DNA from: Odobenus rosmarus divergens
Lineage: Eukaryota > Chordata > Mammalia > Carnivora > Odobenidae
Direction of reading: 5' to 3'
Assembly (NCBI RefSeq): GCF_000321225.1
Contig: NW_004451410.1
Span: 404,491-468,490, forward strand
DNA length: 64,000 nucleotides
In this document: in pieces, positions 1 through 12,800 of the stretch
Layout: the number at the start of each line of letters is the position of its first letter
How positions within the stretch are numbered: position 1 is the first letter of the stretch
Notes under the pieces: generated by a model
Told to the model about the DNA's origin: nothing
The model's database searches: none
The model's input: only the letters and a program-made list of their open reading frames with translations
Position numbers and translations under genes: made by a program

Positions 1-132
1 AAATACTAATATGGTGGCTGAATGCCATGAATACAGCACTTTCTCATTTCAATGGACACCATGAAGTTCATATTTAAATACACTTTTTCATTTTGGGTTC
101 TAGCCAATAAAGAAAAAAACCTTTATCTCTAC

Positions 133-277
133 CACACACACACACACAGGCATGTGCACACACACACACGTGCACACAATGATCACACACATACACACAC
201 ATGTACACGCACACATGTGCACAGTGATCACATGCACACACACACACACATTGATCACACACACAGTGATCACACGC
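133..277. repeat. Compound (CA)n microsatellite with GATCAC interruptions
   Basis: Runs of CA are broken by GTGCAC, ATGTAC and several TGATCAC units. It lies just beyond the FBXO15 polyadenylation signal. The two ORFs here (HTHTH and CVCV patterns) are translations of the repeat and are not genes. The rest of 1-454 is AT-rich unique sequence without features I can name. Confidence 0.9.
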
Positions 278-475
278 TTAAGCAGAATTCCTTGTCTTTT
301 AAATTATAAGGGCAAAAGGGAAGTAAATATCTTCTTCCTTATTTTATATGAATTTTCATTGGGACATGCTATTTTCATGTTTTTAAAATTTAACTTAATT
401 CTCTAAACATTAACTTTAAAATGACCCATAAATCATAATTTCTAATGTGAAAGAAGAACGCTTCAAACAGACTGC

Positions 476-481
476 TTTATT
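476..481 (-). other. FBXO15: FBXO15 polyadenylation signal AATAAA
   Basis: On the minus strand AATAAA lies about 80 bases after the stop codon. It is the first canonical signal downstream and implies a short 3' UTR with cleavage near 455-465. The exact cleavage site cannot be read from sequence alone. Confidence 0.7.
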
Positions 482-562
482 TCAACTTCCAACACCAAGA
501 ACACAACCGGTGAGTCCAAAATAAACAAACAGCAACAATAATTTGCCACCTCCTGCCAATAC

Positions 563-829
563 TTAGTATGTTGTCCCAAACCAGTGGTTTATTTTTGCTA
601 TCCTCAGGTAAAGGACCAGGCTGACGATGAAGTATTCTTCTGTCTCTTTGATCCACACCAGCTCCATGTGCACTTTTCCTTCTGAGTCCACATAGTCAAC
701 ATAGTAAGTGTGTCCCAAGAAGTTAGGCCCATCAGAGGGCCCGGAAGATCTCATGCAAACAGGGGAACTGAAACACCAAAAGGGTTTCCCATATTCATCC
801 AAAAGGGTTACGTCCATTATAGAACAACT
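563..829 (-). CDS. FBXO15: FBXO15 exon 10 (last coding exon)
   Basis: Begins after a ttttgtag acceptor in phase 0 with codons for S-C-S-I-M-D-V-T and runs 88 residues (425-512) to a TAA at 565-563. The segment [15 protein letters not shown] and the end HWFGTTY are the most recognisable family residues. The reading frame stays open from the acceptor to the stop. Confidence 0.95.
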   Translation of the reverse strand, partial: SCSIMDVTLLDEYGKPFWCFSSPVCMRSSGPSDGPNFLGHTYYVDYVDSEGKVHMELVWIKETEEYFIVSLVLYLRIAKINHWFGTTY

Positions 830-3800
830 CTACAAAATAAACACAAATACTCATGAGTGTAAGGGCAAAATGGCCAACTGGACCTGATTTCCAGGTCTAA
901 CTAATACGTGTGTAAATGCGTAAATGAAGCCTTGCTGTGAAGGATGAAGTGAAGGGGGAGGGAGGAGATAGAAGAGAACAGAGTTACAGAAGAAGGCAGG
1001 GCCACACCAAGATGGCGAATGAGCAAGAAGCGTTGGAGGGACTAGGAACCAGGGGCGCTGGGGGGCAACAGGGTCATGAGGGCGGCAGGGCGGCTATCAC
1101 ATCACCTCCACCACCGCAAGCAGCAACCAGTGCCAGTAAATGCATCTCCGATACACAGAGCAATGAAGCAGGGGTGGGGGCAGCGAGAACAGCACAGGGA
1201 CGTTGGTGACCATTACACGCCTGCAAGGAGACAGCAACGTGAGCCCTCAGCCGTCGGGGGTAGTAACTCACGGGAAAGAGATGGAAGAAGTATCTATAAG
1301 ACACACTGAGCAGCACCTGGTATCGGGAGGTGTGGGTAGGGGAGAAGGGGGCGCTGACCTCCTACTCTCTCCCCCACTGCTGCAGAACGGCAGGGTCTGG
1401 GGAGAAGAAACGTGTCCACTTCAGCCACGCTGCCTCTACAATGCCACGTGAAGAGTCACTGCTGCACGGGGACTTGAGTCGGGGGAGATGCTGATAATGA
1501 TTAATCAATATAGATTGATTTTTTAGTTGTGGTAAAACACACGCAACAGAACTTTACCACTGCAACCGTTTTTAAGCATACAGCTTAGTGGCATTAAGTG
1601 ACACTGCTGTGCGGCCTTCAGTACCGTCGACCTCCAGAGCCCTTTTCATCTCGCAAGCCTGACACTCTGGACCCATTAACTTCCCAGCCCTCCCTCCCTG
1701 CAGCCCCTGGGAACCACCATTCTACTCAATGTCTCTGCGAACTGACCACTCTCGGGACTTCATATAAGTGGAATCTTACAGTATTTGACCTTTTGTGTCT
1801 GCCTTATTTCACTTAACATAATGCCCTCAAGGTTCATCCATGTTGTAGCGTGTGCCAGAATTTCCTTCCTTTGTAGGGTGGGACAATAGTCTGTAGTATG
1901 CGTACACCACCTTGTGTTTATCCGTTCAGCAGCTGGTGGACACCGGGTTTCTTCCACCTTTGACTCTTGTGAAAAAATGCTATGAAATGAACATGAGTGT
2001 GTAACGTTAGCTATATTTTTTAACATGTTCTGTTTACTAAACACTAATCCAAGCAGTTTACATATACTATTTTATTTAATTCTCAAGAATTAATTTTTTT
2101 TTCTCAAGAAACTATGTGGTAGTATGAAGGCTAAAATCTTCTAACACTTCCCCTTTTTAAGAAATGGCTCATTATTTGCCATGACTTATGCCCTGTGTTA
2201 GTATTTTACTAATTGGAATTTAAATGCTTACTCTTAGATATCTGCATAAAATGGAACAATGATATCAACCTAATTATAGAGACACAGATATTACAGATAC
2301 CTACATAGAGAGATATATAAAGATATTATAGATGTCAGCATAAACACTGCTTTCAGAGATCTATACACGATTAAATGTGGCCAACAGCACTGACCATTTG
2401 GACCTGAGTATGATCAGGCCAAAGAGTCCTGACTCAAAAAAGTGTTTCTCAGAAAGAAATTAAAGGAACACAAACATTCCAAAAGTTAAAAAAAAAAAAA
2501 AGAGAGAGAGAGAGAGAGAGATGGTCTAGTAAGTAAGGGATGAGAAGTGGTTCCTGCCTCTGGAGGAGACCTGAGTGAAGAACAAGCCAACATGAACCAT
2601 CCCCGGCCCCCGAAGGCAGAGAATACAGACCAGAGCTGAAAGCCGCTGCCCACATGAGGTGGGGACCGTCCAGCGAGACAGCCTGAGGAGCCCAACACTA
2701 GACCCTCCACGTCCTGGAACAGCACACATCCACCCATCACACCCTCTGCTTCTGGCAGAACAGGGACTACAGTTCACAGACCATGGAGAAGGGCTCACTG
2801 GGGCTGAGAACAGGGGGAACCAAAGCCAACCCTGAGAGCTAGAATGTGTCTCTGTCTGTGCTCAGGCAGCCAGAGCCCTTCTGGAATAAACAGCTATCAT
2901 CACGGCCATTTGATGAAGGAAGCTCCATGGCCATGTCAATGCCCAAGATAATACACCTGGTCGGGTGGTCATGCGGACCCAAGCCTTTCTTTACCCCATC
3001 ACCCTTCATTATCTTAACTACTGGTTTAGCAGTCTCTCGGTTTTGTTACTTAAAACCTCATCAAAATCCAGCAGCACAGACACAGTGGCTAGAACCATGA
3101 GCAAGGAGGAGACCATGAGAAGAAGGTGACACCCTGGGCTGCCCCAACATTTCAGAGGAAGATAGAGAAGGAAATCCAGGAGGTACGGTCAAGAGGTATA
3201 AGAACTCTTTGATAAGGATGCTGCTGCTCATGAGCCCTGAGCCCTTCAGGAAATGGCTTCCTGTCTGCTTTCGGCCCCTCAGCTGCCAGACAGAGTTGTG
3301 AGCTATCTTCCGAAGCTCTCCTGGTTCTAAAATCCTAGCATTCTCCAATTCCTACATATCCTATGGAACACCCGGCACACAGTGGCACAAAAAACCCTTT
3401 AACAGCCTCAACTCCAAATTCTTTATCCTGGGTCGTGAGGCCCTTTGTGAGCGCCCCCCAGCCTGCCTTTCCACCCACCTCCTGGTACCCCCTCCCTCCT
3501 CTGGTGCGGAGCCCGGTCACACTGGGGAAGCTCAAGATGGACAGACAGCCGCCGCTGGGCTCTTCCACCCCTTTCCAGGCTCAGTGGATACCCAAACCCT
3601 GCTTCACAGAGCACAGAGGCCACCTCCTCCTTAATGCACGTGGGGTGTCGGGTTCCTCCCAAGGTGCCGACTCCTTTAATCACCCAGCACTGCCAGCAAA
3701 TCCACCAGGGCATCTTTCTTGGGGGCTGGGGTGGGGGCACAGCCACCATCACACACTGAACCCGGGACACGCCCATCGGCAGGCTTCACTATTCTTGCAT

Positions 3801-6800
3801 AAAGCACAACCACAGTTACACTAAAATATCTGGCTTGAATTACAACGAATGTTGAGCTCCATGTAGATCTAGAAGTAAGTAACATTAAAATACACAAAAA
3901 ATGCCAAGGCATGAAAGTACAAGGAATGGATATAAGAAAAACCTTACCAAAGGACACTCCATCCATCAGCACTTCTGATAGGAACGGAGAGAAGGCAGGG
4001 CAGGAGAGCGGTTTTGACCGGCACTGAATTCTACCGAAGCCTGCAGCAGCGACCACCCTGGCCATTCAAACGGCCTTTGTAAGACAGACTAACGAGCGGT
4101 CGGAGAACAGCGGGCCTGTGTGGGTTCAGCACTAACAGCACCCGGGGCAGGCGGCTCTACAATGTATTTGAGACCACAATCTGACTTTGAAAAGAAAAAG
4201 AAAACCTCATCAGCTTTTAACGTGATGTTTTTAAGTATTTATGGCTGAGCAATCCCCCGTATAAAATGATGAGCTGCTGATGTTGGACTCCAGGCACCCA
4301 GGCGGGAGTTACGTCTGGTTTGAATGACCAACGGGGCCGGCCTCACACTCCCGTGCTCCTCTGGCAGAGAAGATCCCTCTGCGAACAGTAACCAGGAGGA
4401 CCCCAGAGAGCCCACCCGTGACCACACACCACTTTGACAACACAGTGCGACGGGCAGCTCCGCCGTCCGTCATTATCATGATCATTGATATCTATCCCGG
4501 GTCCAGAGTCGCCGGCTTGGGTGACACTTTCTCACTGACCTGCGCCACAACGGCGTGCTGAACGACAGTCCAGGAGGCTGTTTCCACAATCTCTGCCACA
4601 AGCATGCCGCTTTGTTGGTTTTTCATAGTTATATGTATTTAAGAAACTTTTTTACAGTTTACCCTTGTTAATAAAATACCCTGAGAGCAATTTCTCAAAA
4701 CATGTTTTATAGTTTCACAATAGTTACGCTGCTCAGATGCCTGAGGGAAATGCTTGACCTGCGTGGCGAACACAAGGGACAGGACATCACTTACCTCGAC
4801 TTTTCTTCTTTAGGAACTCTGAGGATATCTCAGTCCTAATACCAAACCCCAAATTACGAACAGGAAAATACAAATGGACCTTGCCCAGCCACAGCAGGCC
4901 CCCAGGAAAGGGTACAGCCGTGGAGCCCCACTCCAGCTCCCCCCAGAGCCCAGCTGGGAGAAGAAACTGCAGGAGAAAGTGTGCAGGGACATGCAGTCCA
5001 TGCCTGACTGCAAGGACCCAAAACCCCATTTTCAGATCAAGCCATTTTCCTGGAAAAATGCATTCCTGAGTCACGTCGGTCTAGCGACCTACAGAATCAC
5101 GGCCTGGAGCTCATTTTGAAGCTACACCTTCGGCTCCTGTTTGCTGTAAAAAATCTGTCCCCGCAGTTGCAGCTAAAATGCTGTTTAGGATGGTCTGTTC
5201 CACAGCTTAGTCTGCCCTACCTACAGCCCCACCAGAGACTGCGTGTGTGACGAGAGCGATGATAGAGCTCTGTTTCTCTGTAGAATTACTCCACGTCCCT
5301 CACTCTGCTCTCATCCTGCTCCAAATACCAGAAAACACAGAACAAATTACATCAGTTTTATAATCACACAGACACGTTCAGTCTTCAGTATCTGTATTTT
5401 GCCTTTCTTGGACCACAAGGTCTACTCTGACTATAATATTTTATTTTAGTATATATTTTTATAAGACCCGTTAAAAAAGGATCTGTGCTCTTAAAGACAT
5501 GAAGCAAGATTCTTTTATATATGATAAAAATAATCTATACCAAAGTTTAAATATTTGTTTTCCAATAAATAAGGGCTACTAAAGCAGCTCATTGTATCAA
5601 ATAACAAGTGGCTCAAGAGATAATACTTAACGATAATTGTTTTCAACACTCAATGATAACACTGCCCTTGTCATCACCAGCAATCGTTCTAACAAAGTGT
5701 CCACCCTTGTACAGCAGAAGAGAGGCATGTTACTGATGACAGATCCCAGTGGCTCACCAGGAACAGGTAAATGCTGTCCATCCCACAAAACAAAGACGGA
5801 GAACAACGAGAACCAGGGGCAGCCATGGGCACAGGATCACAGAGGAAACAAAACTACGTCTCAAAGGCGCTCATGCTCCTCCGCCTCCTCTTCCTTCCCC
5901 CTTCCCTGCCGACTCCCAACCGTAACTGTTCAAGGGAGGGTGTTCCAGGAAATATCTGTATCCTGACTGGTAACTTGATGTAAGAGCAAGTAAGATGTTG
6001 AGTCAATGCTACTGGCCTGGTCCAACCTAGAGCTCCACTTTTTCTCCACAAGACAGACAGACAGACAGACAGAGGGGCTTCAAGGGAGGGCAGGGGTACA
6101 AAAACATTGCTGCATATTATGCACCACTCCTGATCCCCCACACTCAACAAAAAACAGAAGGTACAAGCTAAGAGAATGTGCACATATCTTCAGACATTAG
6201 AACACTAAAACTAGGACTTTAAAAGCAGTATCAAAGATATACATAGACTTTTTTGTTATACAGAAACCAGGTTACATTAAGAAAATAAAACAACAAATTA
6301 CCTTTATACAGCCATCGAAAACATCAGTTCTCCAAGAGAGGCCAACTTTTCCAATAAGAGGTAGGTGTTCTGTGTTATTTTTGAAACTTATAACAACAAG
6401 CTTCACATATCCATTTTCAATGGATCCTGAAAAGATTTAAGAATTTTTAAAATTATGACATACCCATGCAGGACAAGTCAAGACTCCTTAGGCTTGCTGC
6501 TTCATAAAGAATGCCTCATCTAGCCACGTCCTGGATGCAGGCATCTGGCTTGAGGCCGGTGGCAGACCCACACTCCAGAGACAGAGACACAAGTGCACAC
6601 TCTGGAAACACAATCTCAAAGGGGGTGGGGGGAGCTGACTGGGGTGAACCTGGATCTCACCTGTCAACGATGAGAGGTTGCTAAGGAGGCCAAGGTTCTT
6701 CTGATTTGATTAAGCTAACAACAGTACAAACATTACACAAGAACTGTGGAGCTTCCCGGAAAGCAGATGCCAGAGTGGTCCAGACATGAGATGTGAGGGA

Positions 6801-9800
6801 GCAAGGAGGGCAATGTCCAGAGGACTGAGGAACTTGAGAGCAGGGAAGTATGGAAGAAATAAGAAGCCCCGCACACATAAAGGAATAAACATCTTTCATG
6901 TGCTTATTGGTAAGTAAAAATCCGTGCACTGGCTACCAACAGCTTGAGACCAGAGGCCTTGCCCCTTCTCTGACTAGTTAAACACTGACGAAGAGCTACC
7001 TGGCCACTAGCAAGGGCCCAACACAACCCAGGTGCACGAGTTTCACTTTCCAAGGCCCTGATGCTGACAGCCCCCAGGACTGCTGAGCTTCCCGTGACCA
7101 TGAGCTCTGCACCCTCCTTTTACGTGCCCTGAAAAGTGACCAGCACGCGGGATAACATAACAGCTCCTTCACTTGTACGCAAGCTTTCTTCAGAGAGAGA
7201 CACCTTGACAAAGGTAAGATGTGAGTCACAGGGCAAAGCAGACAGAAGAATGGGAAGAACAAATGTTCTTTGGCCTTAGGTGGGTTATTTCAGGAGAAAA
7301 ATAAAGCCAAAGCTAGGTTGCCTTAGGAGCCAAAGCCCTACCCTAGAAATTCTGCACAGTGTCGTCACTTAAGCCGAGCCTTAGTGCTGCTTTACCAGCA
7401 GCCTCTTCTGTGACACGGTAATGGCTCTAAGGGAGATACCCACTAGGAGCAGAACTTTCCGGCCCTGCAGGAGGGTGCTGGGAGCCCATCTGTACCAAGG
7501 ACAGAGGCAGCCCATGACGTGGTCCCCTCGCTGCTGAGTAATTAGCAAGGACCGTGCAGCTCCTCTCCTCCTCTCCCCAGGTGCGGAAGCCAATGCCAAA
7601 TGACACTGACCCTTCCCAGCAAGAGCTCCACTGTCACCTCGGCAGGGCTCAACGGAAGCAGGGAGGAAATCTGTGAGAAGCAAAGCCTCAGAGGAGATGT
7701 GGTAATGACATTCTGAATGGACCAGATGTGGCTCTGCTCTGCTCTGTATTACTGCACAGCCATGTGCAAAATCGAGAGAGACCTCCGACCGGCTGGCATG
7801 TGCACTGGCAGCCAGACGATGCCATACAGAAAGCCGCGAGTTCATTTTCCATGTGGCTTGTCCTCAGGACACTGCAGAAAACGGACCCCAAAGTACAACA
7901 GCCAATAACATCTCAATGGCAATTGTCTAAGCTAATAAACATGAAATCTCTGTGGAAGCAAGGACTGTTGTTATTTTATTACCAAATATTCTCCCGCTTT
8001 AGAATAACTCTAACATTTGCAGTATCTTGAAAGGTCAGAGCTCTCTCGGCATACTCTGTAAGTGCTCGTATCTATCAGAGAAAAAGGTTAAGCTCACCCT
8101 ACATTTAAACAATCTGCACACTGAATGTATGTGTGAAAACGTGTATATATAAAATAGGCAATATTTTTGAGTATTTACTGTACACCAGCCATTGTGTTAA
8201 GCACTTTATGTAGAGTAGCTTAAAAGACTACTTTAAAATATCTTAAAATCCTACTATTAATTAGGTATTATAGTTTTCTGAATTCACAGGTGAGAGAAGG
8301 GCACACAAAGAGATTAACTGTACATCACCCACGGTCATACCACTGGTAAGTGGCAGAGACATGATTCAAACATTATGTGTCTATTATAAGATGGATCTTA
8401 TAATAGATTAAAACATATACAAAAAGGGGAAACATAATCACCTATTTGCTTAAATACTGAGAATTTATAATACAGATTTAAATTCTCATAAAGTTTTGCT
8501 TTTGTATTACTGCCAATAGAGAAAAATCTATAAATTAGCAGACAATATTTGCTGGGGAATCACTTATGGCTCCCCCAAATTTGTGGCAATTCCTGCATCT
8601 GTGCATCTCATGCTTACTCCTCTCCCCTCCCCAACCTTCGTATAACTAGGTCATAAGTGGCCTGGGTTCCTTCACTTAAGCTAACATCCCCTTAGTGAAT
8701 TCCTGTGTTGCTTAAACCCACCAGAATAAATTCTGTTAGAAACTCCAACTCTAACCTACCAAACCACAAGACCATCCCCAAAATGCAGAGAAATTAAATT
8801 CAAGGCTCACTGCCCTTGGCTTCAAGTGACATTCACTTACAAGCCTGGCTTTTAGAGTCATGAAGGCCTCATTCCAAGCCCTGCCCAGCCATTAACTAGC
8901 TGTGTAACCATGGTCAAGTTCTAAGCTGAGTAAAATAAGGACACAAATAGAAAATACTTTATAAGGCTTTGTGAAGATTAACAAAACTAAGAATACATAT
9001 TAACATTACAGGGTAGATTATTATATATCCCAGGCTAAAGGTGCTAAGCACCTTATATATATTACATCAATAATACTCCTCTAAGAGCCAAGCCTACTGC
9101 CAAGCAGAAAGTAGGTATGTACCACGTGCATGGATTACAAGACTCAATAATTATAAACACATCTGTTTACCCAAATGATCTACAGATTTAATGCAATCAC
9201 AATAATAAACCCAGCAGACATTTTAATAACTTATAAAGAATCAATATAGAAAAATAAATAAATAATAAAATTTGACTATCTGATGCTAAAATTCATATGG
9301 AATACTAAGGACCTATAAAATAGCCACACAATCTTAAGAAGAAAAAAAAGCTGACTTTAAGACTTATTATAGAGGTACAGCAATCAAAACAGCGGGGCCT
9401 CACTGTAAGACACACAAACAGATGAACAGAACAGAATAGATGGGTCCAAATATAGACCAACACTTTTACAAGCAACTGACTTTTAACAAAGACATCAAAA
9501 TAATTCAATGAGAAAGTCTTTTCACAAATGGTGCAAAAAAACTTATTATCCATATGGAAAAACAGAATGAACCTCAATCCTTACCTTATAATACTTAACA
9601 CAAAAATTAATTAGCGATGGATCATGGATCTAAATGTAAAGGTTAAAACCATAAGACAACTGGAGGAAAGAATATCTCTATAATCTGGAGTAGGAAAAGT
9701 TTTTAAGCTCCCCCCAAAAATTACAAAATAAAAAAACTGATAAATTAGATTTCATCAAAGTGAGAAACTTCTGATCATTAAAAGATACAATTAAAAGGCA

Positions 9801-12800
9801 AGAATACACAGTGGGGAAAGGACAGTCTCCTTGATGAATGGTGTTGGGAAAACTGGACAGCCACACGCAAAAATAAAAATAAAACTGGAAAACTATCTTA
9901 CACCATAACCAAAAATTAACTCAAAATAGATTAAGACCTGAATGTAAGACCAGAAACCATAAAACTCCTAGAAAAAAACACAAGCTCCTTGATATAGGTC
10001 TTAGCAATACATTTCTGTATCTGCCTCCAAAAGCAAAGTCAACAAAAGCAAAAGTAAACAAATGGGACTACTTCAAACTAAAAAGCTTCCACACCACTAA
10101 GGAAACCACCAACAAAGTGAAAAGATAACCTACTGAATAGGAGAAGATATTTGCAAATAATATGGCCAATAGGAGCTGATATGCCAAAGAACTCATAAAA
10201 CTCAATACCAAAGAAAATCTAATTAAAAAAGGGACAGAGAATCTAAAAATGTCTTTTCCCAAAGAAGACATCCAGATGGCTAACAGACACATGAAAAGAT
10301 GTTTGACATCACTCATCATCAGAGAATGCAAATCAAAATCACCCTGAGAGATTTCCTCACACCTGTCAGAATAGCTATTATCAAAAAGAAAAAGAAAAAA
10401 GAAATAACAAGTACTGGTGAGAATGTGGAGCAAAGGGGACCCTCGTGCACTGTCGGTGGGAAGTAGCTGCACTAATTTACACTTTCTACCATGGAAAACA
10501 GTATAGATGTTCCTCAAAAATGTTTTTTAAAAACTACTGTATGATCCAGCAACTCCACTTTTGGGTATTTGTCCAAAGGAAATATAATCACTATGTCAAG
10601 AAAAAAAAAAAAACAAAACCTTTTCATCGCCATGTTCACTCTAGCATTATTTACAATGGCCAAGGTATGAAACAACCTAAGTGCCCATCAATGGATGAAT
10701 GGAAAAAAATATGTAATACACATATAAAAATCATATCCAAAAATATGTAACACACACACACACACACACACACTAAATAGAATATTATTCAGCCACAAAA
10801 AAGAAGGAAATCCTTCATTTGCAACAACATGGGTGGACCTAAAGGACATTATGCTAAGTGAGCTAAGCCAGACACAGAAAGACAAAACCCTATGATTTCA
10901 CTTATATATGGAATCTGAAAAACAAAACAAGTGAAAAAACAAAACTCATAAATACAGAGAACACAATGGTGGTTGCTAGAGGGGAGGAGTGGATGAAATG
11001 GGTGAAGCAGGTCAAGAGGTACAGACTAGTTACAAAATACGTAAGTCACAGGGATGTAATGTACAGCATGGGGACTACAGTCAAATATTTGTAGAGCATA
11101 CTTGAAAGTTGCTGAAAGTTTCTGTATGGTGACAGAGGGTAACTAGACTTACTGCAGTGATCATTTCACGATGTATAAATATCCAATCAGTACACTGTAC
11201 TATAGAGTAATGTAATGTTACATGTCAATTAAACCTCAATAAAAAATGTTTTAAAGATACCATTTAGAAAATGAATAAGCCAGCCACAGACTGGGAAAAG
11301 AGACTTGTAGAACATTTATCTGCCAAACGACTGGTATTTAGAATACCTACATAAAGGACTCCCATAATTCAAGAAAAGACAAGTCATTATTTTTAAAAAG
11401 GTGAAAGGATTACTAAACGCTTCAAAAAGAAGACAGGAAAATGGCCAAGAGGCACGTAGAAAAGCGCTCACCACTACTGGCCATTAGGGAGACACAAATC
11501 AAGGCCATGATGATCATCTTACTCCCACACACTGGAACAACTAAAACTTAAAAGACTAATAACATCAAATGTCGGCTGGGATATGGAAACACTCTAAAAA
11601 AATATTTTGGCAATTTCTTACACATAGAATTTTCTTTTTTTTTTAATCTTTTTTTTTAAGACTTTATTTATTTATTTGACAGAGAGAGACACAGCGAGAG
11701 AGGGAACACAAGCAGGGAGAGTGGGAGAGGGAGAAGCAGACCTCCCGCCAAGCAGGGAGCCTGATGCGGGGTTCCACCCCAGGACCCTGGGATCATGACC
11801 TCAGCTGAAGGCAGACACTTAAGGACTGAGCCACCCAGGCGCCCCCCCCCTTTTTTTAAAGATTTTATTTATTTATTTGAGAGAAAGAGAGAATGAGAGA
11901 GAGAGAGAGCATGAGCGGGGAGAAGGTCAGAGGGAGAAGCAGACTCCCCACCAAATAGGGAGCCCGATGTGGGACTCGATCCCGGGACTCCAGGATCATG
12001 ACCTGAGCTGAAGGCAGTCGCTTAATCAACTGAGCCACCCAGGTGCCCTGAATTTTCTTATACATAAAAAAAAAATCTGGCAATTTTTAATAAATAAACC
12101 TCCCCCAAAACCCAATGATTCCAGTACTAGCTATTTTGCCAAGAGAAACAAAAAACTTATGTCGACAAAAGACTTTCACAAGAATTGTGTAACAGCTTTA
12201 TTCAAGATAGTCCCAAACAGGAAACAACCCAAATTTCCTGTCCATCAACAGGAAAACAAATAAACAAATTGTGGCATATTCATTCAATGGAGTATTACTC
12301 ATCAATAAATAGGAATGACTATCAGTACCTGCAACAGTATAAATGAAACTCAAAGGCATTTTGCTGAAAGAAAGAATCTGGACACAAAAGAGTACATCCC
12401 GTAGGAAGGATCCCATTGATATAAAGTCCTAGAAAAAGCAAAACTAATCTATGGTGAAAAAAAGAATCAGAAAAAGGGTACATGGGAGTTCTTGTACCAT
12501 TCTTGTAATTTTTCTAGGTTAGAAATTACATCAAAATAAAAAGTTACCAAAAAAGTAGCACTCAATAAAGGTGAGCTGTTAGCAGCTCTATCAACCTTCC
12601 TCTGAAGGCCCCCTTCTGCTTATGACAACTAGCGGTTCTTTTCCTATCAACAGATAACTCTGGGAATGCCGAAATCTGTGTCCTCAGATCTTCTTCCTCT
12701 TTCCTTAGGGAGTTTAGTCCCTCAAAACTTCAATATTCACCTCCATGGCTAACAGCACCTTTCAGCCTACACTAATCTCTTCCTTTTCTAACCCCTGCTG

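Larger units (their letters stand above)
830..6301. other. FBXO15 intron 9
   Basis: Holds an antisense L1 3' fragment (about 1517-2010), a poly(A)/(GA)n tract (2488-2521) and an (ACAG)n stretch near 6052-6074. The rest is unique sequence with moderate GC between 2.5 and 5.2 kb. Open frames of up to about 150 codons near 3.4-4.1 kb have no recognisable domain and overlap one another on both strands, so I treat them as chance. Confidence 0.8.
11253..12550 (+). mobile_element. Older L1M (L1MB-like) fragment, right part
   Basis: Resumes exactly where the left part stops ('accatttagaaaatgaataag', then 'agccacagactggg'). It continues through the ORF2 end, including 'tccatcaacaggaaaacaaat' and 'aatggagtattactc', and is itself split by two CAN SINEs at 11637-12049. 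Confidence 0.75.

Noticed and set aside
7381..7845. 154-codon minus-strand frame in FBXO15 intron 8
   Set aside because: No similarity I recognise and no acceptor or donor in a compatible phase with exons 8 and 9, whose junction is already in frame.
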